Of a stretch of DNA of 31,500 nucleotides, positions 1 through 7,710 are shown one piece after another. This DNA is from Desulfobacca acetoxidans (lineage in GTDB: Bacteria; Desulfobacterota; Desulfobaccia; Desulfobaccales; 0-14-0-80-60-11): NCBI GenBank assembly GCA_022736495.1, contig DZCR01000018.1:1-31500 (forward strand). The letters are read 5' to 3'. The translations under genes were made by a program, and so were the position numbers. Numbering within the stretch: the first letter of the stretch is position 1; every line of letters starts with the position of its first letter. The notes under the pieces are model-generated. The model made no database searches, was not told the origin of the DNA, and saw nothing but the letters and a program-made list of their open reading frames with translations.

Positions 1-641
1 CAATCGCCTCCTGACCCCTGGCTCCCGATTTCTTTACTTCGAAGAGGCGCTCCACCCAACCATTCACTTTGGTGGTAATGGTGGCAAGGTTGCGTTCGTT
101 AAAATTCACCAGCCCCACAGCCAGGGTGAGCCGGGACAGGGGCCGCACCTCCACCTTGGCGGTCCTCACCCCCATGGATTGGATGGTGGCGGGGGATACC
201 TTGATGGCGCCCGGGGCCTCCTTGCCCCCCTCTTCATAAACGGGCACCAGGTCCATGCCGCAGGGGGCCTTGCCGGGTTTGTCCCGGATATAGCCAGGGT
301 CCATGGGCGACACCCAGTACTTGATCTTGCGTTCCCCCTTTGGCGCCGCCGGAGCGCTGGGAGCTGTAGTAGGTGCAGTCGGGGGCGTCAGTGCCGCGGG
401 CGGTTGTCCCGGAGTCCCGGTAGGGTAGACCGGCACCAGTTCATGACCTTCGGGGTCCCTGCTGGCGCCGCCTTGATATAATTGGGGTTGTTGGGCGAGA
501 CGTAACAGAGGGCCTTGGGTTTGGCTTTTCCGGCAGGCCAGGGAAGCACCCCAAAGAAATGCAATCCTGTTAGTATCGCCAGGACCAGGATTATTGCCAG
601 TCCCAACCCCCACCAGCCTTACCACGGGAAGCAGGCGTCAT
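1..641 (-). pseudogene. CusB-like heavy-metal efflux RND periplasmic adaptor, N-terminal part, two frame breaks
   Basis: This is the membrane-fusion subunit of a metal-exporting RND efflux complex, running off the left edge. The natural start is ATG 641-639, which overlaps the TGA of the TolC-like gene as ATGA. That frame stops after 16 codons. One extra G in the G run (C run at 607-611 on the plus strand) joins it to a frame reading a membrane anchor (LAIILVLAILTGLHFFGVL) and a first heavy-metal-binding motif (CYVSPNNPNYIKAAPAGTPK). A second missing G near 447-448 breaks the frame again. Restoring it gives HELVPVYP, a Pro/Ala-rich linker, a second metal-binding motif (YWVSPMDPGYIRDKPGKAPC then GMDLVPVY) and the start of the adaptor barrel, open to base 1. 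Both lesions are single-G losses. They may be assembly errors or real inactivation, and the sequence alone cannot decide. The family assignment is firm; the state of the gene is uncertain. Confidence 0.75.
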
Positions 642-2005
642 TTTTTCCCTCCCGGCGGCCGGGGCAGTTCGGCACCCACCAGCCACTCCAATTCGGCCCA
701 GTTTTCTTCAAAATCTTTCAGAAATTCCTGGAGCGACAATTCGGCGTTGAAGGCCGCAATCTGGTTCTGGTACATCCGGGCAAAGTCCAACATGCCCACG
801 GAGTAGTCGGCCAGTGAGGCGGATGCGGCCTGCTGGGCTTGGGGGATAATGCCTTTTTCATAAAGGATGATCTGGTGATGCAAGCGCAGCAGCTTGTCGT
901 AACGGTCCTTGGTGGCGGCGCTTAAGCGGTCCCAGAAAGACCGGTAGGCCTCTTTAGCTGCGGCCCGGCGATCCACCGCCTCCCGAATCCTCGGCTTGAT
1001 TTTGGCATTCCACCAAATGGGCAGGTCAATCATAAAGGTGGAGGTGAAAAAATCCGCCTGCTTCTTGTTAACCGGGGGGCCCAGGGAATTCCGGAAACCA
1101 TAGGCTATGCCGAAGTTAAGGTCGGGGTAGTAGTCTTTTTTGGCCAGCTCCACTGCCTTGTCCTGCCTGGCAATGAGGGCGTTCAGCGCTTCCAACTGGG
1201 GCCGGTTTTTAGCATGGGCCAGCAAGTCATCCAGCTTGAGGTTGAAGGGCCGGGAATGCAGCGGCTGAGGCTTGGATATGGCAGTCTGGGGCGGCTGGGA
1301 GCGTAGGGCGTTCAAGTCAGACATGAGCGACTCCTGGCGCTGGCGCCATTGCAGCAGCCGATTGAGATAATTGCCCAACTCCACCTGGGCCTGGAGCACA
1401 TCGGCCTGCCGAACCTGACCGACGCTGTAGCGGGTTTCTGCCACCTTTACCACCTGGTCCCAAAACTGTTTGTTTCGCTGCGTGATGTCGTAAGCGCTAT
1501 AGGCCAGGGACAGGTTCCAATACCGCTGGATCACCAGGGCTCGAATCTCGTTTTTTTTATCCTTATACAGCAGGTCGTCGGAGCGGGCCTGCTCTGCGGC
1601 TACCTCAGAACGCAGGCGGCGTTTGCCCGGGAAGGGAAATTTCTGGGACAGGCTGAGGGACTTCTGAGTCATGGGCTCCTGGCCAAAGCTGAAGGTGTCG
1701 GTAGGGAGGTTGATGAGGCCAAAGCCAAACTGAGGATTATCCAGGGCCCCTGCAGGCGTGACCGCCTCATCAGCCGCGGATTTCAGCTCAAACCTTTGCT
1801 TGATATCCGGGTTGGCTTTAAGGGCCTCATTGATGAGAACTTGCAAATCCGGCGGTAAGCCCGCCCCACTTTGGGCCCACAAGGGCGCGGACAGATTGAA
1901 AGTCCCGGTAAGACACAGGACCAGAAAGAGTGCGCTTCGGAGAAGTCGATGCGGTTTAGCCATCTTCCCTGCCGCCTTCTTTAAATTATCGTGAATTATA
2001 GGCAT
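638..2005 (-). CDS. TolC/CusC-family outer-membrane efflux protein
   Basis: Outer-membrane channel component of an RND metal-efflux system, which exports the substrate directly across the outer membrane. The 455-residue product has a signal peptide ending near APLWAQ and the two long alpha-helical repeats of the outer efflux protein family: one around residues 150-240 containing ETRYSVGQVRQADVLQAQVE, the other around 340-445 containing SLADYSVGMLDFARMYQNQ. Length fits the family (about 420-480). The stop overlaps the start of the downstream adaptor by 4 bases, so the two are co-transcribed and probably translationally coupled. An in-frame ATG at 1963 begins MAKPHRLLRS directly before the hydrophobic core and may be the true start. 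Neither start has a well-spaced Shine-Dalgarno. The metal specificity cannot be read from the sequence. Confidence 0.88.
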   Translation of the reverse strand: MPIIHDNLKKAAGKMAKPHRLLRSALFLVLCLTGTFNLSAPLWAQSGAGLPPDLQVLINEALKANPDIKQRFELKSAADEAVTPAGALDNPQFGFGLINLPTDTFSFGQEPMTQKSLSLSQKFPFPGKRRLRSEVAAEQARSDDLLYKDKKNEIRALVIQRYWNLSLAYSAYDITQRNKQFWDQVVKVAETRYSVGQVRQADVLQAQVELGNYLNRLLQWRQRQESLMSDLNALRSQPPQTAISKPQPLHSRPFNLKLDDLLAHAKNRPQLEALNALIARQDKAVELAKKDYYPDLNFGIAYGFRNSLGPPVNKKQADFFTSTFMIDLPIWWNAKIKPRIREAVDRRAAAKEAYRSFWDRLSAATKDRYDKLLRLHHQIILYEKGIIPQAQQAASASLADYSVGMLDFARMYQNQIAAFNAELSLQEFLKDFEENWAELEWLVGAELPRPPGGKK

Positions 2006-2138
2006 AACCTTAAAATGTGTACAAGTTTTTCTAGGCGTCTTGAACTCTTTGCCTAAAAAAGCGGGCTTTTCAAGGGGCCTGGAGAGTTGTTTTTAATTCC
2101 CCCCGCCCTGGCGAAAGGAAACCTGGCCCTGCCGGGTC

Positions 2139-2615
2139 CTATAGGCACGATAAGTCAAAAGTTCGCCCTCTGGAGGCATGGTGCGCCAAGATTTCCAGAG
2201 GTCTGTAATCAGGAGAAACCGCTTTGTTTAAATCAGGTTTGGAGTGAAAGTGGCTGAGTTCGGGAGGATGGAAAATGTTGGGGGGAAATATTTTTGAGGC
2301 AAGAGTGACCACGCGATGAACGCAGGGGGAAGCGGGCCCGGCGGGCATAACGGCAGCAGGCGCGGCGCTAAAAGCCGGACTGCCGCAACCGCAACGACAC
2401 AGAGACATGCCGCCGTGGCCGCAGCCCCGGCAATGACCGGGCATTCCGGACGGGCAGCGACACTGGCCTGAGACAATGCCGGCGCCAACCCCATGGCAAT
2501 GGGGGCGCCCAACCGGCTGAGCCGCAATTGCGGCGAGATTTCCTAACGGCAGGAAAAGCGCCGCCCAGCCAATAACGGCCAAGATCTGGAGACGCAAGGT
2601 AGCGGCCCTTTTCAT
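2139..2615 (-). CDS. Cys/His-rich exported hypothetical protein beside metal efflux genes
   Basis: I do not recognise a named family. The 158-residue product starts with a hydrophobic signal-like segment (residues 8-32, possible cleavage around AIAAQ). A Cys/Gly/His-rich stretch follows, with cysteines at about residues 40, 52, 54, 62, 65, 73, 75, 77 and 98 and several adjacent histidines, including the run CRCPSGMPGHCRGCGHGG. The C-terminal third has more His (PPELSHFHS, EILAHH) and one final Cys. It lies 133 bases upstream of the TolC-like gene on the same strand. The spacing of Cys and His suggests metal binding in the periplasm, as a sensor, chaperone or buffer for the efflux pump; this is inference. 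The start lacks a clear ribosome site. A second frame is also open across 2228-2527, so the reading frame is probable, not certain. Confidence 0.5.
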   Translation of the reverse strand: MKRAATLRLQILAVIGWAALFLPLGNLAAIAAQPVGRPHCHGVGAGIVSGQCRCPSGMPGHCRGCGHGGMSLCRCGCGSPAFSAAPAAVMPAGPASPCVHRVVTLASKIFPPNIFHPPELSHFHSKPDLNKAVSPDYRPLEILAHHASRGRTFDLSCL

Positions 2616-2694
2616 AAGAACTTTATGATATCAAGGGGTTCTTTAAAAGGCAAGGGCTCCATAATCTGGCTATGGCTGAAAGCTGGCAGCTGTT

Positions 2695-4371
2695 TTACAG
2701 CGTCAAGATCAGGGGCAGGATCATGGGGCGGCGTTCCAGGAGCTTGAAGAAGAGCTTGCGCAGGGCCTTACTGACCTGGGTCTGGATTTCCAGCCAGTCC
2801 TGGGTGGGGTCGGACAGGGCCCGAAGCACGATCTCCCGAAAAATATCCCGGGCCTGATCCAAAAGCAGAGCCTGCTCGTCTTCCAGGGTGAAGCCCCGGG
2901 TGATGAGGTCCGGCTCGGTGACGATCCGGCGGGTCGTGGGGTCCACCGCGGCATAGGCGATCACTAAGCCGTCCGCGGCCAGGTGGCGGCGGTCCCGGAG
3001 CACGATGCGGCTGACGTCCCCCACCCCTTTGCCGTCCACGAAGACCCGGCCTGTATCTACCCGCTCTTGCAAGGTCGCACCCTGGGCCTCGAAGCGGATC
3101 TGATTGCCGTCTTGCGCCAGGAGGATGCCGTCCGCAGGCACTCCCACGGCCCGGGCCAGCCGGCTATGCTTGATGAGGTGACGCATCTCCCCATGAATGG
3201 GAATGAAGTGGCGGGGCCGGGTGAGATTCAACAAGAGCTTCAGCTCCTCCTGGGAAGCGTGCCCGGAGACGTGGATGTCCGCCACCTCCTGGTACACCAC
3301 CTCGGCTCCCAGGCGGTAGAGGTTATTGATCACCGTGGTGATGGCCCGCTCATTGCCGGGGATGAACTTGGAGGAGAGGATAACCAGGTCGTCCGCCTGG
3401 ATGTGGATCTGCTTGTGGGCTTCCAAAGCGATGCGGGCCAGGGCGCTCAGGGGCTCTCCCTGGCTGCCGGTGGTGACGATGATGGTCCGGGCGGGGTCCA
3501 GCCGGTCCAGTTCCCCCACGGTGATCTCCAGACCGGAGGGGACGGTCAGCAGGCCCAGTTCCTTGGCCAGCCGGGCGTTGAGCACCATGGACTTGCCATT
3601 GAACAGCACCTGGCGCCCGAACTTGGCGGCAATGTCGATGATCTGCTGGAGGCGGTGGATGTGGGAAGCAAAGACCGCGACGATGACCCGGCCTGCCGCT
3701 TCCCGGATAAGCCCCTCCAGGGTGAGGCCGATTTCCCGTTCGCTCAAAGTGTAACCGGGCCGCTCGGCATTGGTGGAATCGGACATCAAAGCCAGGACGC
3801 CGGCTTCGCCGTAGTGGGCGAAACGGTTCAGGTCCGTGGCAGTGCCGGTCACCGGAGTCTGGTCGATCTTAAAATCGCCGGAATGCACCAGGATGCCCTG
3901 GGGGGTGCGCACCGCCAACCCCACCCCGTCCACGATGGAATGGCACACCCGGATGAACTCGAATTCAAAAGGTCCCAGAACCAGGGGCGCCCCGGGGGTG
4001 ATCTCCTGCAGTTCGGTGTCTTCCAGGAGGCCGTGCTCCCGCAGCTTTTCTTTGAGCAGGGCCAAAGTAAAAGGGGTGCCATACACCGGCACCGGAATTT
4101 CTTTGAGCAAAAAGGGGACCGCGCCGATATGGTCTTCATGGCCATGGGTGAGGACAATGGCCGCCATTTTGTCCCGGCGCTCCCGCAGGTAGGAAAAATC
4201 GGGGATGACGATGTCGATCCCCAGCATCTGGTCTTCGGGGAACATGAGTCCGGCGTCCACCACCACCAGGTAGTCGTCGGTCTCCAGGGTCATCATGTTG
4301 AGGCCGATTTCCCCCAGGCCGCCCAGGAAGGTCAGATCTACCCAGTCAGGAGGTTCAGTTTCCAGGGCCAT
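2695..4371 (-). CDS. rnj: Ribonuclease J
   Basis: Metallo-beta-lactamase/beta-CASP ribonuclease with endonuclease and 5'-3' exonuclease activity in mRNA turnover and rRNA maturation; cytoplasmic. The 558-residue product opens with the RNase J signature FLGGLGEIGLNM (residues 15-26). The zinc-binding motif LTHGHEDHIGA follows, with H76, H78, D80 and H81, then further motifs such as HSGDFKID and SDSTNAERPGYT, the beta-CASP region (TTGSQGEPLSALARI) and the late metal motif HVSGHASQEE, followed by PIHGEMRHL. The RNase J-specific C-terminal domain is present. Length matches the family (about 550). The start lies 17 bases inside the end of the upstream plsC-like gene, so the two form one transcription unit. 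Confidence 0.96.
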   Translation of the reverse strand: MALETEPPDWVDLTFLGGLGEIGLNMMTLETDDYLVVVDAGLMFPEDQMLGIDIVIPDFSYLRERRDKMAAIVLTHGHEDHIGAVPFLLKEIPVPVYGTPFTLALLKEKLREHGLLEDTELQEITPGAPLVLGPFEFEFIRVCHSIVDGVGLAVRTPQGILVHSGDFKIDQTPVTGTATDLNRFAHYGEAGVLALMSDSTNAERPGYTLSEREIGLTLEGLIREAAGRVIVAVFASHIHRLQQIIDIAAKFGRQVLFNGKSMVLNARLAKELGLLTVPSGLEITVGELDRLDPARTIIVTTGSQGEPLSALARIALEAHKQIHIQADDLVILSSKFIPGNERAITTVINNLYRLGAEVVYQEVADIHVSGHASQEELKLLLNLTRPRHFIPIHGEMRHLIKHSRLARAVGVPADGILLAQDGNQIRFEAQGATLQERVDTGRVFVDGKGVGDVSRIVLRDRRHLAADGLVIAYAAVDPTTRRIVTEPDLITRGFTLEDEQALLLDQARDIFREIVLRALSDPTQDWLEIQTQVSKALRKLFFKLLERRPMILPLILTL

Positions 4372-5083
4372 AGGGAAAATCGGGATCGTAGTGGGCGTCG
4401 ATGGCCTGGCGCACTGCGGCCATGAGTTCCTCTTTGCGGCTGAAGGTGCCCGGGGCGATGGGGGGAGATATGACTATTTTTATGGGTCCTGGTCTCATCC
4501 GGATGGTGTCCCGGGGCTGGATGAAGCGGGTGCCGCTGATGCTCACCGGCACAATGGGCTGCCCCGCCTTCAGGGCCATGATGAAGACCCCTTTTTTGAA
4601 GGGCAAGAGTTCCCGGGAGAGGGACCGGGTGCCTTCGGGAAAGATGACCATGGACACGCCGCCCTTAACTATGGCCGTTGCCTGATCGAGACTCTGGACC
4701 GCGGAACGGAGGTTTTCTCGGTCCACGGAAATGGAGCCCATGCGGCTTAAGGCCTGGCCAAGCACGGGGACATGGAAAAGCGATTTCTTGGCCACCCAAA
4801 GAAACCGGCCCGGCAGGACCGCGACCAGCGCAAAAATGTCGAAGTTAGAGCGGTGGTTGGCGGCAAAGACATAGGCCTGTCCCGGCTTCAGGTGTTCCAG
4901 GCCCTCCACTTGGACCGGGATGTGGGCGAGCTTGAGGAGGTTTCGGCCCCACCACCGACAGGCACGATGGATCATGGGGCTTTCCCGGTCTACATAAGAC
5001 CAGCCTATGACCAGGATCCCGGCCCACAGGGTGAGCAGCGCCAACCAGAATTGGAACCATAGGCCCCAGGCCACGAACGTCAT
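4355..5083 (-). CDS. plsC: 1-acyl-sn-glycerol-3-phosphate acyltransferase
   Basis: Membrane-associated acyltransferase that makes phosphatidic acid from lysophosphatidic acid in phospholipid synthesis. The 242-residue product has an N-terminal hydrophobic segment (about residues 8-30), the catalytic NHRSNFD box (H77 and D82, HX4D), the substrate motif FPEGTRS (residues 148-154) and the later block IVPVSISGTR. Length fits PlsC. The start is well supported: GGAGG stands directly before ATG 5083. The gene overlaps rnj by 17 bases, so it heads a two-gene operon read leftward, divergent from engB. Distinguishing PlsC from other lyso-lipid acyltransferases of the superfamily needs alignment, but the motifs favour PlsC. 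Confidence 0.92.
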   Translation of the reverse strand: MTFVAWGLWFQFWLALLTLWAGILVIGWSYVDRESPMIHRACRWWGRNLLKLAHIPVQVEGLEHLKPGQAYVFAANHRSNFDIFALVAVLPGRFLWVAKKSLFHVPVLGQALSRMGSISVDRENLRSAVQSLDQATAIVKGGVSMVIFPEGTRSLSRELLPFKKGVFIMALKAGQPIVPVSISGTRFIQPRDTIRMRPGPIKIVISPPIAPGTFSRKEELMAAVRQAIDAHYDPDFPYGPGN

Positions 5084-5212
5084 CCTCCCTCCGCATCCAA
5101 TGTTTAACCTTAACCCGGAGACCCAAGCCCCGTCAACCTTTATGGCAAAGGGGCTCGGGCTGGCAACTGGTGAGCGTCAGGGTGTGGCCAGAGTCGGATA
5201 ATGCCCCGAAAC

Positions 5213-5242
5213 TTGGAATTTATACGCAGGCCAGGCTATAAT
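5213..5242 (+). promoter_or_regulatory. Sigma-70-type promoter for engB
   Basis: A -35 element TTGGAA (5213-5218) is separated by 18 bases from a perfect -10 element TATAAT (5237-5242). Transcription would start near 5249, leaving a leader of about 33 bases before the engB ATG at 5282. The position, in the gap between divergent plsC and engB, supports it. Confidence 0.6.
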
Positions 5243-5281
5243 AAGCCATGAATCTTTCACTGACTGCCGTTCCATCAGACC

Positions 5282-5887
5282 ATGGCTAGCCCCAAGATCA
5301 TTACAACCGAGTACAGCTTGAGCGCGCACCGGGCCGATCAATGTCCCCCGGCGGGGCTGCCCGAAGTGGCCTTTCTGGGGCGTTCCAACGTGGGCAAATC
5401 CACCCTGATCAACACCCTGCTGGGGCGCAAAAAACTGGTGCGCACCAGTTCTCATCCCGGGTGTACCCGGGCTCTCAATTTTTTCCTCATCAACCAGCGC
5501 TGGTATTTCGTGGACCTGCCGGGCTTCGGCTATGCCGCGGTGTCGAAGGAACTCAAGGCGGGCTGGGGGCGCCTGGTTTTGGAGTATCTGGGCCGGCGTG
5601 AGTCCTTGGCCGCGGTGGTGTTTCTCCAGGATGGGCGCCGCCAGCCTGGAGACGAGGAGTTGTTCCTGTGGGAATTCTTGCTGGAGCAGGGACGCCGGGT
5701 GATCCCGGTCCTGACTAAGGCCGATAAGCTGAAGCAAGGGGAGCGCAGCCGCCAGTTGCAACATGCTGCCGGCGCCTTGGCGACCTTCGGGGTTAACCCC
5801 GGCGACTTCATCTGGTTTTCCGCCCCTAACCGGGAAGGCAAAGACCAGCTCTGGGACCGGATGCTGGCCTGCCTGGGGGAGCCCTAA
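5282..5887 (+). CDS. engB: Ribosome-biogenesis GTPase EngB/YsxC/YihA
   Basis: Essential small GTPase needed for assembly of the large ribosomal subunit; cytoplasmic. The 201-residue product shows all G motifs: G1 GRSNVGKS (33-40), G2 region SHPGCTR (57-63), G3 DLPGFG (78-83), G4 TKAD (145-148) and a G5-like SA (WFSAPN). The YsxC-specific motif after G3 (GYAAVSKELKAGW) is present. Length fits the family (about 195-210). The ATG has no clear Shine-Dalgarno; an upstream ATG at 5248 is out of frame and soon stops. A promoter lies about 40 bases upstream. Between G3 and G4, where many homologues read roughly (I/V)D.R..., this protein has FLQDGRRQPGDEE, a mild divergence. Confidence 0.95.
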   Translation: MASPKIITTEYSLSAHRADQCPPAGLPEVAFLGRSNVGKSTLINTLLGRKKLVRTSSHPGCTRALNFFLINQRWYFVDLPGFGYAAVSKELKAGWGRLVLEYLGRRESLAAVVFLQDGRRQPGDEELFLWEFLLEQGRRVIPVLTKADKLKQGERSRQLQHAAGALATFGVNPGDFIWFSAPNREGKDQLWDRMLACLGEP

Positions 5888-6029
5888 ACTCGCCCCGAGA
5901 GCGGCACCGGCAAGTGACAGGCAGCAAACGCCATTCATGCTCTGGGCCGGAGAAGCGAGGAAAGACCGGCTTTAACATAATAACGGATAAATATAGGAGC
6001 TTAGGGCACAGCCAGACGCCGCCAAGAAT

Positions 6030-7172
6030 ATGAAAACCACGTTTTTACTGATAGCATTGTTGGCCGTTGGGATCGTTGCCGCCGGCCGTGCGGACAATAA
6101 CCCAAAGCAAAAATCGGGGAAGGGCGCCACTATGGATCAACCGCAAAAAACCCTACAGACCGCCACCTTTGCCGGTGGGTGTTTCTGGTGCGTTGAATCA
6201 GATTTTGAAAAAGTTCCCGGAGTGGTAGAAGTAATTTCCGGGTATGCCGGAGGTCGCGGCGCCAATCCCACCTATGAAAATTATGCCGAGAAGGGTTACG
6301 TGGAGGCCGTGCAAGTGATCTATGAGCCGGCCAAGGTCTCCTACCAGGCATTACTCGACTATTTCTGGCGTCACATTGACCCCACCGATGCGGGGGGGCA
6401 ATTCGTGGACCGGGGCCCGCAATACCGCAGTGCCATTTTTTACCATGATACGGAGCAAAAGCGCCTGGCGGAAGCCTCCAAAGAGGCCCTGGAAAAATCC
6501 GGGCGCTTTCACAAGCCCATTGTGACGGAGATCCTGCCGTTCACCAATTTCTACCGGGCGGAGGACTACCATCAGGATTATTACAAGAAAAATCCCGTGC
6601 GGTACAAATACTATCGCTGGAATTCTGGCCGGGATCAATTTCTCGAAAAGGTCTGGGGCCAAGGCCAGGGTGCTGCCGATCCACCCGTCGGCCCGCCGGG
6701 CGACCCGAAATATACCAAGCCCAGCGATGCGGAACTGCGCAAAAAGTTGACCCCTTTACAATACAAAGTGACCCAGAAGGAGGGCACCGAACCGGCATTT
6801 GAGAACCAATACTGGGATAACAAAAGGGAAGGCATTTACGTAGATATTGTTTCAGGCGAGCCGCTGTTCAGTTCCAAAGACAAATACGATTCCGGCACCG
6901 GCTGGCCCAGTTTCACTAAGCCCTTGGAACCCGGGGACATCGTGGAACGGGAGGATCGCAGTTGGTTCACGGTGCGTACTGAGGTTCGGAGCAAACACGG
7001 TGATTCCCACTTGGGGCATGTCTTTGAGGATGGGCCGCCGCCTACGGGTCTGCGGTACTGCATGAACTCCGCGGCGCTGCGGTTTATTCCCAAGGAGGAC
7101 TTGGTAAAAGAAGGCTACGGCCGGTATCTCAAACTCTTCGAGCCGGCCACCGGCGCAGGCCCCCAGAAATGA
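6030..7172 (+). CDS. msrAB: Exported bifunctional methionine sulfoxide reductase MsrA-MsrB
   Basis: Repairs oxidised methionine: the MsrA domain reduces S-sulfoxides and the MsrB domain R-sulfoxides. The 380-residue fusion has a signal peptide (residues 1-21, core [13 protein letters not shown]), so it probably acts in the periplasm. MsrA occupies about 43-205 with the catalytic motif GGCFWC (C51). MsrB occupies about 235-370 with [11 protein letters not shown], the [10 protein letters not shown] block and [11 protein letters not shown] (catalytic C344). The zinc CXXC pairs of many MsrB proteins are absent, and the position often holding a resolving Cys (SGCGWPSF) is Thr here, so the recycling route is unclear. 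An internal ATG at 6132 preceded by GGGGAAGGG could give a cytosolic form; this is speculative. No thioredoxin-like partner gene adjoins it. Confidence 0.95.
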   Translation: MKTTFLLIALLAVGIVAAGRADNNPKQKSGKGATMDQPQKTLQTATFAGGCFWCVESDFEKVPGVVEVISGYAGGRGANPTYENYAEKGYVEAVQVIYEPAKVSYQALLDYFWRHIDPTDAGGQFVDRGPQYRSAIFYHDTEQKRLAEASKEALEKSGRFHKPIVTEILPFTNFYRAEDYHQDYYKKNPVRYKYYRWNSGRDQFLEKVWGQGQGAADPPVGPPGDPKYTKPSDAELRKKLTPLQYKVTQKEGTEPAFENQYWDNKREGIYVDIVSGEPLFSSKDKYDSGTGWPSFTKPLEPGDIVEREDRSWFTVRTEVRSKHGDSHLGHVFEDGPPPTGLRYCMNSAALRFIPKEDLVKEGYGRYLKLFEPATGAGPQK

Positions 7173-7195
7173 TGGCCGCTCCTCAACTTAATTTT

Positions 7196-7224
7196 CAGGG
7201 CTGGCAACTGGGCGTGTTGCCCTG
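7196..7224 (+). terminator. Hairpin after msrAB, possible terminator
   Basis: An imperfect inverted repeat pairs CAGG (7196-7199) and GCAAC (7204-7208) with GTTGC and CCTG (7216-7224), with a 4-base bulge. It lies 24 bases beyond the msrAB stop, between converging genes. There is no T tract, so intrinsic termination is uncertain. Confidence 0.3.
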
Positions 7225-7309
7225 AGGCGGTCTACCGTAACTTCTCTCTGAATCCGGCAAGGCCCCCAAAGCCCGGCCGGTTGCGGATCGGGCGTTGTGG
7301 CGGCTTTCT

Positions 7310-7462
7310 TCACTGTAAGCTGTCGGCGATCCGCTTCAGTAACTGGTCATCGCCGGTTCTTTTGTAAGACGGACCCCAGAAGTGGAACAGCATCAGGCGC
7401 ATAATAATGAGCAGGGCCACTCCCCCTAAAAGAAAGATACCGCAATAGACGATCGTGTGCAT
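7310..7462 (-). CDS. 50-residue single-pass membrane peptide
   Basis: A short frame encodes 50 residues, starting MHTIVYCGIFLLGGVALLII and ending in a charged tail, TGDDQLLKRIADSLQ. The first 28 residues form one probable membrane helix; the tail is polar and could form a short amphipathic helix. A strong ribosome site (AAGGGG, 6 bases before ATG 7462) supports translation. The layout (short N-terminus, one helix, tail with LLKRIAD) recalls small PspB-like proteins but it is shorter, and I would not name it. It stands alone between msrAB (convergent) and the YkgJ-type gene, with no evident partner. Confidence 0.55.
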   Translation of the reverse strand: MHTIVYCGIFLLGGVALLIIMRLMLFHFWGPSYKRTGDDQLLKRIADSLQ

Positions 7463-7710
7463 TGACTACCCCTTTCCCCATCGTACGGTAGCGGCAGTAT
7501 ATGACCCCAGGACCGCCGGGACAATTAGGGAAAACCTAATTGTGAGGGGAGAAAATTCTTAGATTTAATTTATTCCAGCCAAAGGGAAAGTTGGGCAGGA
7601 TGCTCCCGGGCAGGTTCTCGAGCATGTCTGCTTCCTGTTCAGGGTGGCGAGCGGTGACCCCCGGGCCATCCGGGATGAGGCAACCGGTCTTTAGGCCTCA
7701 GTCTCCCTCA

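Noticed and set aside
2983..4425. A 480-codon open frame on the plus strand
   Set aside because: It lies opposite the certain RNase J gene. Long antisense frames are common in GC-rich DNA, and the product has no domain or motif.
5248..5281. Upstream ATG as the engB start
   Set aside because: It is out of frame with the GTPase and stops soon after.
5177..5938. A 253-codon minus-strand frame over engB
   Set aside because: EngB has all GTPase motifs on the plus strand, and the opposite frame has none.
7310..7462. Naming the small membrane peptide PspB
   Set aside because: The likeness is only in layout and a few residues; it is shorter and no psp genes are near.
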